Origin: Martinezella tropici
GTDB lineage: Bacteria > Pseudomonadota > Alphaproteobacteria > Rhizobiales > Rhizobiaceae
DNA length: 64,000 nucleotides
Assembly: GCA_000799755.1 (NCBI GenBank)
Contig: JUHI01000024.1
Coordinates: forward strand, 1-64,000
Direction: 5' to 3'
Part shown: positions 17,434 to 24,786 of the stretch, piece after piece
How positions within the stretch are numbered: the first letter of the stretch is position 1
Layout: each line of letters starts with the position of its first letter
Notes under the pieces: model-generated
What the model was told of the DNA's origin: nothing
What the model saw: only the letters and a program-made list of their open reading frames with translations
Database searches by the model: none
Program-made: the position numbers and the translations under genes

Positions 17434-18258
17434 ATGACAGTGTCTGAGGCTACCAAATTCACCCAAACGGAAATGCGCAAGCGGCCGCTTGTCGCCATGG
17501 AGCAGGTCTCCAAGGTCTTCTCCAACGGTACGCTGGCGCTATCGGGCATGTCGCTCAATGTGGAGAGCGGCGAGTTCATCAGCCTGCTCGGCCCTTCCGG
17601 TTGCGGCAAGTCGACGGCCTTACGCATCATCGCCGGACTTGGTGGCGCTTCCAGCGGCAGGATCGATTGGCCAAGTTCGCGCATCAACGCCAAGGGACTG
17701 CCGGAAGGCGATATCAGCTTCGTTTTCCAAGAGCCGACACTGCTGCCCTGGAAGACAGTATTCGGCAACGTGTATCTACCACTGAAACTGCAGGGGATCT
17801 CGAAGGCGGTTGCGCACGAGCAGATCATGGAGACATTGGCAACGGTCGGCCTCAAGGATTTCGCCGAAGCCTATCCCCGCGAACTGTCCGGCGGCATGAA
17901 AATGCGGGTTTCGATCGCCCGGGCGCTGGTGACGAGGCCGAAGCTGCTTTTGATGGATGAGCCCTTTGCGGCACTAGACGAGATTACCCGTCAGAAGCTC
18001 AACGACGATGTTTTGCGTCTCTGGCAAACAACGGGGATCACCGTCATCTTCGTCACGCATTCCGTCTACGAGTCCGCCTATCTCTCCAACCGCATCGTCG
18101 TCATGAAGGCGCGCCCCGGCCGCGTCCATACCGATTTTCCATTAGAGACCAGCGGCGAGCGCGATCCCCTCTATCGGTCGTCGGAAGAATACCGAGAGGT
18201 CTGCGAAAAGGTATCTCGCTCCCTGATCGAGGCCATGGGCAGGCAGGAGGTCCATTGA
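17434..18258 (+). CDS. ABC transporter ATP-binding protein (SsuB/TauB/ThiZ type)
   Basis: This 274-residue ATPase powers the NMT1/THI5-type importer. The ATG at 17434 is chosen because AAGGAG precedes it by seven bases; an in-frame ATG at 17410 lies directly on another purine run. Walker A is GPSGCGKST, the Q-loop is in FVFQEPTLLPWKT, the signature is LSGGMKMRVSIARAL and Walker B is LLLMDEPFAALDE. The LPWKTVFGNVYLPL segment is typical of the sulfonate, nitrate and thiamin-precursor ATPases. The permease ATG overlaps its stop (TGATG), showing coupled translation. Confidence 0.94.
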   Translation: MTVSEATKFTQTEMRKRPLVAMEQVSKVFSNGTLALSGMSLNVESGEFISLLGPSGCGKSTALRIIAGLGGASSGRIDWPSSRINAKGLPEGDISFVFQEPTLLPWKTVFGNVYLPLKLQGISKAVAHEQIMETLATVGLKDFAEAYPRELSGGMKMRVSIARALVTRPKLLLMDEPFAALDEITRQKLNDDVLRLWQTTGITVIFVTHSVYESAYLSNRIVVMKARPGRVHTDFPLETSGERDPLYRSSEEYREVCEKVSRSLIEAMGRQEVH

Positions 18259-19124
18259 TGAGCGACAGCACTGGCCTGACCGCCAATCTTTCCATTGAAT
18301 CCAGCGACACGCCCTCTGCCAAAATGATCGAAAAACGCAATCTGGAACGTCTGCTCGGCGTCTTTGTGCCGGTCCTGACCGTTCTCGTGCTTCTCGTTCT
18401 CTGGCAGCTTCTGGTCGTCTGCGCCGACATCCCGCAATATATCCTGCCCAGTCCGACCGCAGTCGCCAAGGCATTGTATTCCGACTGGGGCATCCTCTGG
18501 CCGGCCCTATGGGTGACGACGGAGATCACGTTCATATCGCTGATCCTGGCGCTGATCGGCGGTGTGGGCTTTGCGATCTTCCTGGTGCAGTCGCGCTGGA
18601 TCGAGCTTGCCTTCTATCCTCTGGCCGTCATCCTTCAGGTAACGCCGATCGTCGCGATCGCGCCGCTGATCCTGATCTATGCGCCGACGCGCGAGGCTGC
18701 ACTGTTGATCTGCGGCTTCCTCGTCGCCTTCTTTCCGATCCTTTCGAACATGGTTCAGGGCTTGAAGAGCGTCGATCACAACCTGCTCAATCTCTTCGAT
18801 CTGTACGGCGCCTCGCGCTGGCAGGCATTGCTGCATCTAAAGCTGCCGGCCGCCCAACCCTATTTCATGACTGGTTTGAGAATCGGCGGCGGCCTGTCGC
18901 TGATCGCCTCGGTTGTTGCCGAATTTGCCGCCGGCTCCGGCGGCCCGAACTCAGGTCTGGCATTCCGCCTGCTCGAAGCGCAATACCGTCAGAACATGCC
19001 GCGCCTCTTTGCGGCACTCCTGCTTCTCTCGGCGCTCGGCGTCGCCATCTTCGCCTTTACCTCCTTCATCTCATGGCTGAGCCTGCATCGCTGGCATGAG
19101 AGCAGCCTCAAGCGGGAGAACTGA
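18258..19124 (+). CDS. ABC transporter permease (SsuC/ThiX type)
   Basis: This 288-residue inner-membrane permease has six or so hydrophobic helices. The ATG at 18258 has GGAGG seven bases upstream and overlaps the ATPase stop by one base. The first helix begins near LLGVFVPVLTVLVLLVLW. The cytoplasmic coupling loop reads FDLYGASRWQALLHLKLPAA, matching the EAA motif of the SsuC/TauC class. The next gene overlaps its stop by one base, so transport and catabolism are encoded in one tightly packed message. Confidence 0.94.
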   Translation: MSDSTGLTANLSIESSDTPSAKMIEKRNLERLLGVFVPVLTVLVLLVLWQLLVVCADIPQYILPSPTAVAKALYSDWGILWPALWVTTEITFISLILALIGGVGFAIFLVQSRWIELAFYPLAVILQVTPIVAIAPLILIYAPTREAALLICGFLVAFFPILSNMVQGLKSVDHNLLNLFDLYGASRWQALLHLKLPAAQPYFMTGLRIGGGLSLIASVVAEFAAGSGGPNSGLAFRLLEAQYRQNMPRLFAALLLLSALGVAIFAFTSFISWLSLHRWHESSLKREN

Positions 19125-20437
19125 TGTCACACGCCTTCATGTCGCCGCCGAACGCCGCCCGCTTCGTGCTTTGCAATGCCACCGTTCCCGCCGTGACGCT
19201 CTCCGGCTTCAAGGCGCCTTCGAGCGACGGTCTCGTCAGGGCCGATATCGTCGTCGCCGACGGCCTCATCAGCAACATCCTCGTGCCGGGCACAGCACCG
19301 GTCGAATATGCCAAGGTCGACATGCGGGACGGCATGGTCTGGCCGACTTTCGCCGACATGCACACCCATCTCGACAAGGGGCATATTTGGGAACGGCGGT
19401 CCAATCCGGATGGCAGCTTCATGGGGGCGCTCGATGCCGTGCGCACTGACCGCGAGGCCAATTGGTCGGCGGAAGATGTGCGCAAGCGCATGGAATTCTC
19501 GCTGCGCTCGGCTTATGCCCATGGCACCGGCCTGATCCGTACTCATCTGGATTCGCTGGCGCCGCAGCATCGGATTTCCTTCGAGGTTTTCGCCTCGATT
19601 CGCGAGGCCTGGAAGGACAAGATCGCACTGCAGGCCGTCGCTCTCTTCCCGCTCGACAGCATGGTTGACGATGCCTTTTTCGCCGACCTGCTCCGCGTCG
19701 TGCGCAGTGCCGGCGGCTTGATGGGCGGCGTCACACAGATGAACCCGGACATTGATGCACAGCTCGACAAACTGATCCGCGCTGCCGCCGACAACGGTCT
19801 CGATATCGATCTGCATGTCGACGAAACCGAAGACAAGCAGGTGCTGACGCTGAAGGCACTCGCCGAAGCCGTGCTTCGCAACGGCTTCACCGGCAAGGTG
19901 ACGGCCGGCCATTGCTGCTCGCTTGCCAGGCAGGACGAAGATGTCGCCCGCGCGACCATCGATCTCGTCGCAAAGGCCGGGATTTCCATCGTCTCGCTGC
20001 CGATGTGCAACATGTATCTGCAGGATCGCCATGCGGGCCGCACGCCGCGCTGGCGCGGCGTCACGCTTTTGCACGAACTTACCAAGGCCGGCGTGCCGAC
20101 CGCCGTTGCTTCTGACAATACGCGCGACCCCTTCTATGCCTATGGCGATCTCGATCCGGTCGAAGTCTTCAGGGAAAGCGTTCGCATCCTGCATCTCGAC
20201 CATCCGCTAGATACGGCGGCGAGGGTTATCACCACCTCTCCATCAGCCATTCTCGGTCGCCCGGATCTCGGGCGGATCGCCGTCGGCAGCCCCGCCGATC
20301 TCGTGCTTTTCAGCGCCCGACGCTGGAGCGAATTCCTGTCCCGTCCGCAGTCCGATCGCGTCGTCCTTCGCAAGGGCAAGGTGATCGACCGCAGCCTGCC
20401 CGACTATCGTGAACTCGACAGCGTCATTGGAGCCTGA
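19124..20437 (+). CDS. cytosine-deaminase-like amidohydrolase
   Basis: This 437-residue enzyme belongs to the amidohydrolase superfamily branch of CodA. Metal and catalytic motifs in order: HTHLDKG (HxH), HVDETED (His and catalytic Glu, as HCDE in CodA), GHCCS (His) and SDNTRDPF (metal Asp). It should deaminate or hydrolyse an N-heterocycle in the cytoplasm. In CodA the corresponding motifs act on cytosine, isoguanine or creatinine; here the specificity is unknown. The ATG overlaps the permease stop, and the oxidase gene starts two bases after its stop, so substrate import and the first ring reaction are probably linked. The N-terminus has a ~25-residue extension before the beta-sandwich domain. 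Confidence 0.88.
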   Translation: MSHAFMSPPNAARFVLCNATVPAVTLSGFKAPSSDGLVRADIVVADGLISNILVPGTAPVEYAKVDMRDGMVWPTFADMHTHLDKGHIWERRSNPDGSFMGALDAVRTDREANWSAEDVRKRMEFSLRSAYAHGTGLIRTHLDSLAPQHRISFEVFASIREAWKDKIALQAVALFPLDSMVDDAFFADLLRVVRSAGGLMGGVTQMNPDIDAQLDKLIRAAADNGLDIDLHVDETEDKQVLTLKALAEAVLRNGFTGKVTAGHCCSLARQDEDVARATIDLVAKAGISIVSLPMCNMYLQDRHAGRTPRWRGVTLLHELTKAGVPTAVASDNTRDPFYAYGDLDPVEVFRESVRILHLDHPLDTAARVITTSPSAILGRPDLGRIAVGSPADLVLFSARRWSEFLSRPQSDRVVLRKGKVIDRSLPDYRELDSVIGA

Positions 20438-20438
20438 C

Positions 20439-21848
20439 ATGCCGGATTATCAGCGCATCAAGAAAGAACTCGAAGGTATCGCCGTCGAAGACAATCCGGC
20501 GCTCGTGCGCCAGAAGAGCCGCGACTTCTATTGGTATTCGCCGATCCTGAAAGCCCAGCTCGACAATGTCACGGCCGATCTCGTGGTAACGCCGAAGACC
20601 GAGGAAGAGGTGATCCGCACGCTAAAGGTCGCCTACGCGCATGACGTGCCCGTTACGCCGCGCGGCGCCGGCACCGGCAATTACGGCCAGGCCATGCCGC
20701 TCTCCGGCGGCATCGTGCTTAACCTCGCCACCATGAACAGCATCAAGGAAATCCATCCCGGCCGCGTCATCTGCGAGCCCGGCATCGTCATTGCCGAACT
20801 CGACCGCCAGACCAAGGCTCATTCGGGCCAGGAGCTGCGGTTCCATCCCTCGACCGCGCAGACCGCAACAATCGGCGGCTTCATCGCCGGCGGCTCGGGC
20901 GGTGTCGGCTCGATTACCTGGGGCGGCCTGCGCGATCTCGGCAATATCCTGCGGCTGCGCGTCGTGACGATGGAAGCAGAACCCCGTGTTCTCGATTTGA
21001 CCGGCTGGGATCTGACCAAGGTCAGCCATGCCTATGGCACCAACGGCATCATCACCGAGATCGAAATGCCGCTGGCGCCTGCCTATGATTGGGTCGATGT
21101 GCTGGTCGGATACGACGATTTCATGGATGCCGTGCGCTTTTCCGATGCGCTCGCCAAATGCAACGGCATTCTGGTCAAGGAGATCGCCCCGATCGCCGCG
21201 CCCATTCCGTATGAGTATTTTGCACGCCACAAGCCCTATATCCGTCAAGGGCAATCGATCGTCGCACTGATGATCGCACCACATGCGATGGACCCCTTCA
21301 TCGCCTTTACCCGGCAGCAGAAGGGCGAGATCACCTTCCGCTCCGACAAGGTGGAGAGTATGAAGGGCATCCCCCATGCGTACGAACTCGCCTGGAACCA
21401 CACGACGCTGCGCGCCCTCAAGGTCGATCCGTCGATCACCTACCTGCAGGTGCAGTATCCAGGGCCGGATCACGTCGCCAAGGTGCAGAAGATGGTAGAA
21501 ATCTTCGGGGACGAGGTGCCCGGTCATCTCGAGTTCATCCGCTTCGACGGGCAGATCCAGTGCGCTGGCCTGCCGCTGGTACGCTACACATCCGAGGAGC
21601 GGCTTGAGGAGATCATTAGGATTCACCAGGACCACGGCTGCCCGATCTTCAATCCGCACCGCTATACGCTCGAAGAAGGCGGCATGAAACAGACGGACGT
21701 CGTTCAGCTCGCTTTCAAGAAGGAAACCGATCCGAAGGGCCTGCTCAATCCCGGCAAGATGATCGCCTGGGACGATCCGAATTTCGACTTCAAATCAGGC
21801 AAGAACTACCTCTTTCCCGGTCTTGCCGATCTGATGGAGGCCTCATGA
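20439..21848 (+). CDS. FAD-binding oxidase, GlcD/D-lactate dehydrogenase type
   Basis: This 469-residue flavoprotein has an FAD_binding_4 (VAO/PCMH) domain at about 30-220 and an oxidase C-terminal domain. The FAD pyrophosphate region reads VTPRGAGTGNYGQAMPLSGG, followed by GGFIAGGSGGVGSITWGG. A TGGAG site lies six bases before the ATG. Family members oxidise 2-hydroxy acids such as glycolate or D-lactate, but its place after a deaminase-like gene and before a flavodoxin-fold oxidoreductase suggests an oxidation step in the same breakdown pathway. The last four bases overlap the next gene (ATGA). The electron acceptor and the substrate cannot be read from the sequence. Confidence 0.88.
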   Translation: MPDYQRIKKELEGIAVEDNPALVRQKSRDFYWYSPILKAQLDNVTADLVVTPKTEEEVIRTLKVAYAHDVPVTPRGAGTGNYGQAMPLSGGIVLNLATMNSIKEIHPGRVICEPGIVIAELDRQTKAHSGQELRFHPSTAQTATIGGFIAGGSGGVGSITWGGLRDLGNILRLRVVTMEAEPRVLDLTGWDLTKVSHAYGTNGIITEIEMPLAPAYDWVDVLVGYDDFMDAVRFSDALAKCNGILVKEIAPIAAPIPYEYFARHKPYIRQGQSIVALMIAPHAMDPFIAFTRQQKGEITFRSDKVESMKGIPHAYELAWNHTTLRALKVDPSITYLQVQYPGPDHVAKVQKMVEIFGDEVPGHLEFIRFDGQIQCAGLPLVRYTSEERLEEIIRIHQDHGCPIFNPHRYTLEEGGMKQTDVVQLAFKKETDPKGLLNPGKMIAWDDPNFDFKSGKNYLFPGLADLMEAS

Positions 21849-22426
21849 AGGTTCTCGTCCTTCATTCCCATCCGGTCGAGGAAAGCTATGGCGGCGCGTT
21901 GCACCGGCAAACCATAGAGAGCCTGAAACGCAGGGGACATGAGGTCGACGACTGCAACCTCTATGCGGAGGGCTTTGACCCTGTCCTGTCACGCCATGAC
22001 CGGTTGATCTACCATGACTATCCCGAAAATACCGAAGCTCTGAAACCTTATGTCGAGCGGCTGGAGCGCACCGAAGCCCTCGTGATCGTCACCCCGGTCT
22101 GGAACTTCGGTTTTCCGGCCATCCTCAAGGGCTATTTCGACCGGGTCTGGCTTCCAGGCGTTTCCTTCGAACTCGTCGACGGCAAGGTGCGCTCCAAACT
22201 GCAGCATATCCGCAAGCTCGGTGCTGTCTTGACCTATGGCGCCGATCCGTTCCGAGCCTTTATTGCCGGCAACCCGCCGAAGAAGATCGTCAAGCGCGTG
22301 CTGCGCGCCCAGATAAAGCCTTTTGCGCCCGTGGTCTTCCTGGCGCATTACGACATGAACCGCTCGACAGAGACTTCGCGCAGCCAGTTTCTGGCGCGGG
22401 TCGATCGCGAGATGCAGCGATTTTAG
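21845..22426 (+). CDS. NAD(P)H-dependent oxidoreductase, flavodoxin-2 fold
   Basis: This 193-residue protein resembles the KefF/MdaB/NQO1 family of FMN or FAD quinone reductases. It opens with the phosphate-binding strand-loop MKVLVLHSHPVEESYGGALH, and carries the flavin-binding TPVWNFGFPAILKGYFDRVW in the middle. It overlaps the FAD oxidase by four bases and closes the operon that began at 16365. It may recycle electrons for the oxidase or reduce an intermediate. Downstream the sequence becomes a patchwork of mobile-element and toxin remnants. Confidence 0.88.
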   Translation: MKVLVLHSHPVEESYGGALHRQTIESLKRRGHEVDDCNLYAEGFDPVLSRHDRLIYHDYPENTEALKPYVERLERTEALVIVTPVWNFGFPAILKGYFDRVWLPGVSFELVDGKVRSKLQHIRKLGAVLTYGADPFRAFIAGNPPKKIVKRVLRAQIKPFAPVVFLAHYDMNRSTETSRSQFLARVDREMQRF

Positions 22427-22487
22427 ACCAGACCTTGGTGTTGTCACATAAACGCGGCATCAGTGAATTTGGCCTGGAGACGGTGGC

Positions 22488-22634
22488 ATGAAGAGTTCTG
22501 CCGTCAGCCACAAGCGCCACCATTACCCGCAACAAATCATCTCGAATGCAGTCTGGCTGTATTTCAGGTCTCCGCTGAGCCTGCATCTCGTCAAGGAAAG
22601 CTGCTGGAGCGTGGAATTGTCGTTTCAGCTGAGC
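22488..22634 (+). pseudogene. N-terminal remnant of an IS6-family transposase
   Basis: The frame starting ATGAAGAGTTC reads KRHHYPQQIISNAVWLYFR and then SPLSLHLVKE, closely like the N-terminus of rhizobial IS6-family transposases. After KE the reading shifts by one base and continues in another frame as LLERGIVVSAE, the expected next motif, so a one-base deletion near 22600 broke it. The sequence then joins vapC-like coding sequence near 22635. The DDE catalytic domain is absent. No terminal inverted repeat was identified. Confidence 0.65.
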
Positions 22635-22974
22635 AACCACCACTTTCGATGTTTACAACAACCATCACCGAAGCCGAGATTCTCTACGGTTTGCGGCTGC
22701 TTCCGGAGGGTCGCCGTCGTCGCGCGCTTGAGACCGCCATTCTTCCGAATTTATCGACGATTTTTCCGGACGCGTGCTGCCGTTAGATCGCGACGCCGCC
22801 GACTTCTATGCGACAATCGCCACCGACAGTCGCCGAGCCGAGCGGCCGATCAACCAGTTCGACGCGCAAATCGCTGCAATTACGTTGTCTCGCGGGGCGT
22901 CACTGGCGACACGCAATATCCCTGACTTCGAAGCGATCGGCCTGCATCTTGTAAATCCATGGAACCGTGGCTAG
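22635..22974 (+). pseudogene. broken PIN-domain toxin (FitB/VapC-like) remnant
   Basis: The first part reads MFTTTITEAEILYGLRLLPE, the middle of a FitB/VapC PIN domain with a conserved acidic residue. A frameshift near 22750 moves the rest to another frame, which reads RVLPLDRDAADFYATIA, then FDAQIAAITLSRGASLATRN and ends VNPW, exactly the family's C-terminal half. The start with the first catalytic Asp (usually DTNV) is missing, replaced by the IS6 remnant. It is therefore a double-damaged toxin gene. An intact but different vapBC pair lies 400 bases downstream. Confidence 0.7.
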
Positions 22975-23161
22975 CGGCGTGGCTAAAAGTTCGAAATCTG
23001 AAACGACGGAGGTTGCACGGCGCGCCGAAGAACTGGATGCACTCGACACCATCCTGCCACTTGACCGCCGCGATCAGCTGGCCACCTTGCTGAAGGACGA
23101 GGATGTCGCCACTGATCTGAACCCTTCAAACTGGATCAATTTTTGCGATGTTGCTTTGTAA
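22967..23161 (+). pseudogene. possible N-terminal remnant of a tyrosine recombinase/integrase
   Basis: A short frame contains RRAEELDALDTILPLDRRDQ and then LATLLKDEDVAT, resembling the opening of rhizobial phage-type integrases, after which similarity stops abruptly and the frame ends. No catalytic Arg/His/Tyr region is present. The recognition rests on memory of the family and is only moderately secure; it could be a small protein in its own right. It sits in a run of damaged mobile and toxin genes, which supports a remnant. Confidence 0.4.
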
Positions 23162-23316
23162 CGTGCTCCCGTTGAAATAGGCTGTTTGGGACTGAAATTT
23201 CCACCCTAAGCGGCGGGGTGAGTTCAAACTAATGGCTTTCGGAAGTAAGCGACGCGATTGGCTTCCTTGAAGCCCCAGTTTCCGCAACCACTCCTCAAAG
23301 CAGCAGCTGATTCACA

Positions 23317-23340
23317 TGATATCTCTCTTGATAGATATCA
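23317..23340. promoter_or_regulatory. operator-like palindrome upstream of vapBC
   Basis: Perfect 8-base arms TGATATCT and AGATATCA are separated by eight bases. The dyad lies 50 bases before the vapB ATG. Type II antitoxins of the VapB/AbrB group repress their own promoters through such dyads, so this is the expected autoregulatory site. An AT-rich region overlapping it could hold the promoter. Confidence 0.55.
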
Positions 23341-23389
23341 ATCGACGGACTATATCAGGATAGCTATCCAAAGAATGAGGAGGGTCGCT

Positions 23390-23653
23390 ATGCCGGCAAG
23401 AACAGCGAAGATTTTTACCACCGGCCGCAGCCAGGCAATCAGACTTCCTGCCGAATTTCGTTTCGAAGGAAAAGAGGTCTTCGTGCGTCGTGACCCTACA
23501 ACTGGCGACGTCATTCTATCACGCAAACCGGATTCCTGGGACGGTCTTTTCGCGCTCTATCGTAAAGAACCCGTACCGGACGATTTCATGGACAGGGATG
23601 ACCGCAAGCAGAATTCGCAGGACCGCGATCCGTTTGAAGGCTGGCCGGAATGA
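23390..23653 (+). CDS. vapB: VapB-type antitoxin (AbrB/SpoVT fold)
   Basis: This 87-residue protein begins MPARTAKIFTTGRSQAIRLP, the swapped-hairpin AbrB DNA-binding fold typical of VapB/VagC antitoxins, followed by a C-terminal toxin-binding tail rich in Asp and Arg. The ATG at 23390 has a GAGGAGGG ribosome site; an upstream in-frame extension crosses the operator and was rejected. The stop overlaps the toxin start (ATGA). It should neutralise VapC and repress the operon. Confidence 0.9.
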   Translation: MPARTAKIFTTGRSQAIRLPAEFRFEGKEVFVRRDPTTGDVILSRKPDSWDGLFALYRKEPVPDDFMDRDDRKQNSQDRDPFEGWPE

Positions 23654-24051
23654 CGATGTGGATGCTCGATACCAATATCGCCAGCCATGTCATCAAAGGC
23701 GATCGCCCCGAAATCGTCAGTCAGCTTGCAGCACTTCCTATGGCTGACATCGTCATTTCGTCCGTCACGGAAGGAGAGTTGCTATATGGCCTTGCCAAGC
23801 GCGGCTATCCAAAGGCGCTATCGGAAAGGATCAGGCAATTCCTTCTTCGCGTCGACGTACTGCAGTGGGATCATGACGTGACGCAGACCTATGGCGACCT
23901 GCGCGCGGCTTGCGAAGCCAGAGGCACGCCGCTTGCATCGCTGGATATGATGATTGCGGCGCATGCCGTCGCGGTCGATGCAGTTCTCGTTACACGGGAC
24001 AAGGCATTCACCCGGATTTCAGCGCCTCTGAAAACGGACGATTGGACCTGA
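23650..24051 (+). CDS. vapC: VapC-type PIN-domain ribonuclease toxin
   Basis: The 133-residue protein is a PIN endoribonuclease. It opens MTMWMLDTNIASHVIKGD with the first metal Asp (D7), contains SSVTEGELLYGLAKRG with the conserved Glu, and LASLDMMIAAHAVAVDAVLV with the third acidic residue and the family's DxxIAAxA motif. It ends in TRDKAFTRI. All catalytic acids expected for VapC are present, so it is probably active, cleaving RNA (in characterised relatives, initiator tRNA). It is translated together with vapB through a four-base overlap. Confidence 0.92.
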   Translation: MTMWMLDTNIASHVIKGDRPEIVSQLAALPMADIVISSVTEGELLYGLAKRGYPKALSERIRQFLLRVDVLQWDHDVTQTYGDLRAACEARGTPLASLDMMIAAHAVAVDAVLVTRDKAFTRISAPLKTDDWT

Positions 24052-24293
24052 TGGTCTGTCATGAGAAAGCCGGCGAGCTTGAGGTCGCCGACGCAACCAA
24101 GCCCGGAACTGAGCTAAACGAAAAGAGGATCAGCGTCTTCATCCTTTATGCGCAGTAGTCGAGAGATCTGAAAATTGGCTCGTTGTTCTGGCTCGCGGAG
24201 AACGTGAAGCGCCTTGATCCGCTTGCGCATTTGGGGAAACGAGGAATCGCATTCCCCAAAAGCAGTTTAATGACAATTAAAGGCAGAAGAGCT

Positions 24294-24596
24294 CTAGTTG
24301 TTCAAAGCGCCGCCGATAATGGCGCCGAGTGCGAAGGCAGCGGCTGGATACCAAAGGCCATCGCTGTGACGACGATAGCCCGGGCGGCGGTCGTGGTAAC
24401 CTCTGTAACCGTGATAGTAACCCGAACGGTCCTTACCCCGATATGGTCCCCATCCTGGGCGCCCCGGTCCCCGCGGCGGCATCTTGCGATGAACTTCGTC
24501 GGGACGATCGCGATGATGACGGGGCCATTCCTGTGCGTTGGCAAAGGGTGCTGCCAGCGTTACCGCGGCCATGGCGAGAATAAAGATCTTCTTCAT
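24294..24596 (-). CDS. small secreted BA14K-like protein, apparently short
   Basis: This 100-residue protein has a clear signal peptide (MKKIFILAMAAVTLAAPFAN, cut near NAQ) and a basic, aromatic-rich middle (YYHGYRGYHDRRPGYRRH) followed by WYPAAAFALGAIIGG. That pattern resembles the N-terminal part of rhizobial BA14K-family proteins, which normally continue with a repeat motif around CxxRYRSFD. Here the frame stops soon after IIGG, so the repeat is missing. It may be a shortened member or a relative. It is probably periplasmic or envelope-bound. The plus-strand frame opposite it has no recognisable content. Confidence 0.7.
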   Translation of the reverse strand: MKKIFILAMAAVTLAAPFANAQEWPRHHRDRPDEVHRKMPPRGPGRPGWGPYRGKDRSGYYHGYRGYHDRRPGYRRHSDGLWYPAAAFALGAIIGGALNN

Positions 24597-24786
24597 TGGG
24601 CTTCCTTCCTTTTGATCAGGAAACCTTAGTAATCTTAAGGTGAACAGAGCGTTAACGCGTTGCTACCCTAAATAGCCGATTGCGCGAGATATCGCCGAGA
24701 TCAATCCGGCCCGTCAGCCCTGAGAGCATCATCAAAGACGAGCCGAATATGCGCATACGTCAACCAAATCGGTGATATGGCAAAGC

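Noticed and set aside
23162..23316. Insertion-sequence end near GGGACTGAAATTTCCACC
   Set aside because: It looks reminiscent of an IS boundary, but no matching inverted repeat or transposase was found nearby.
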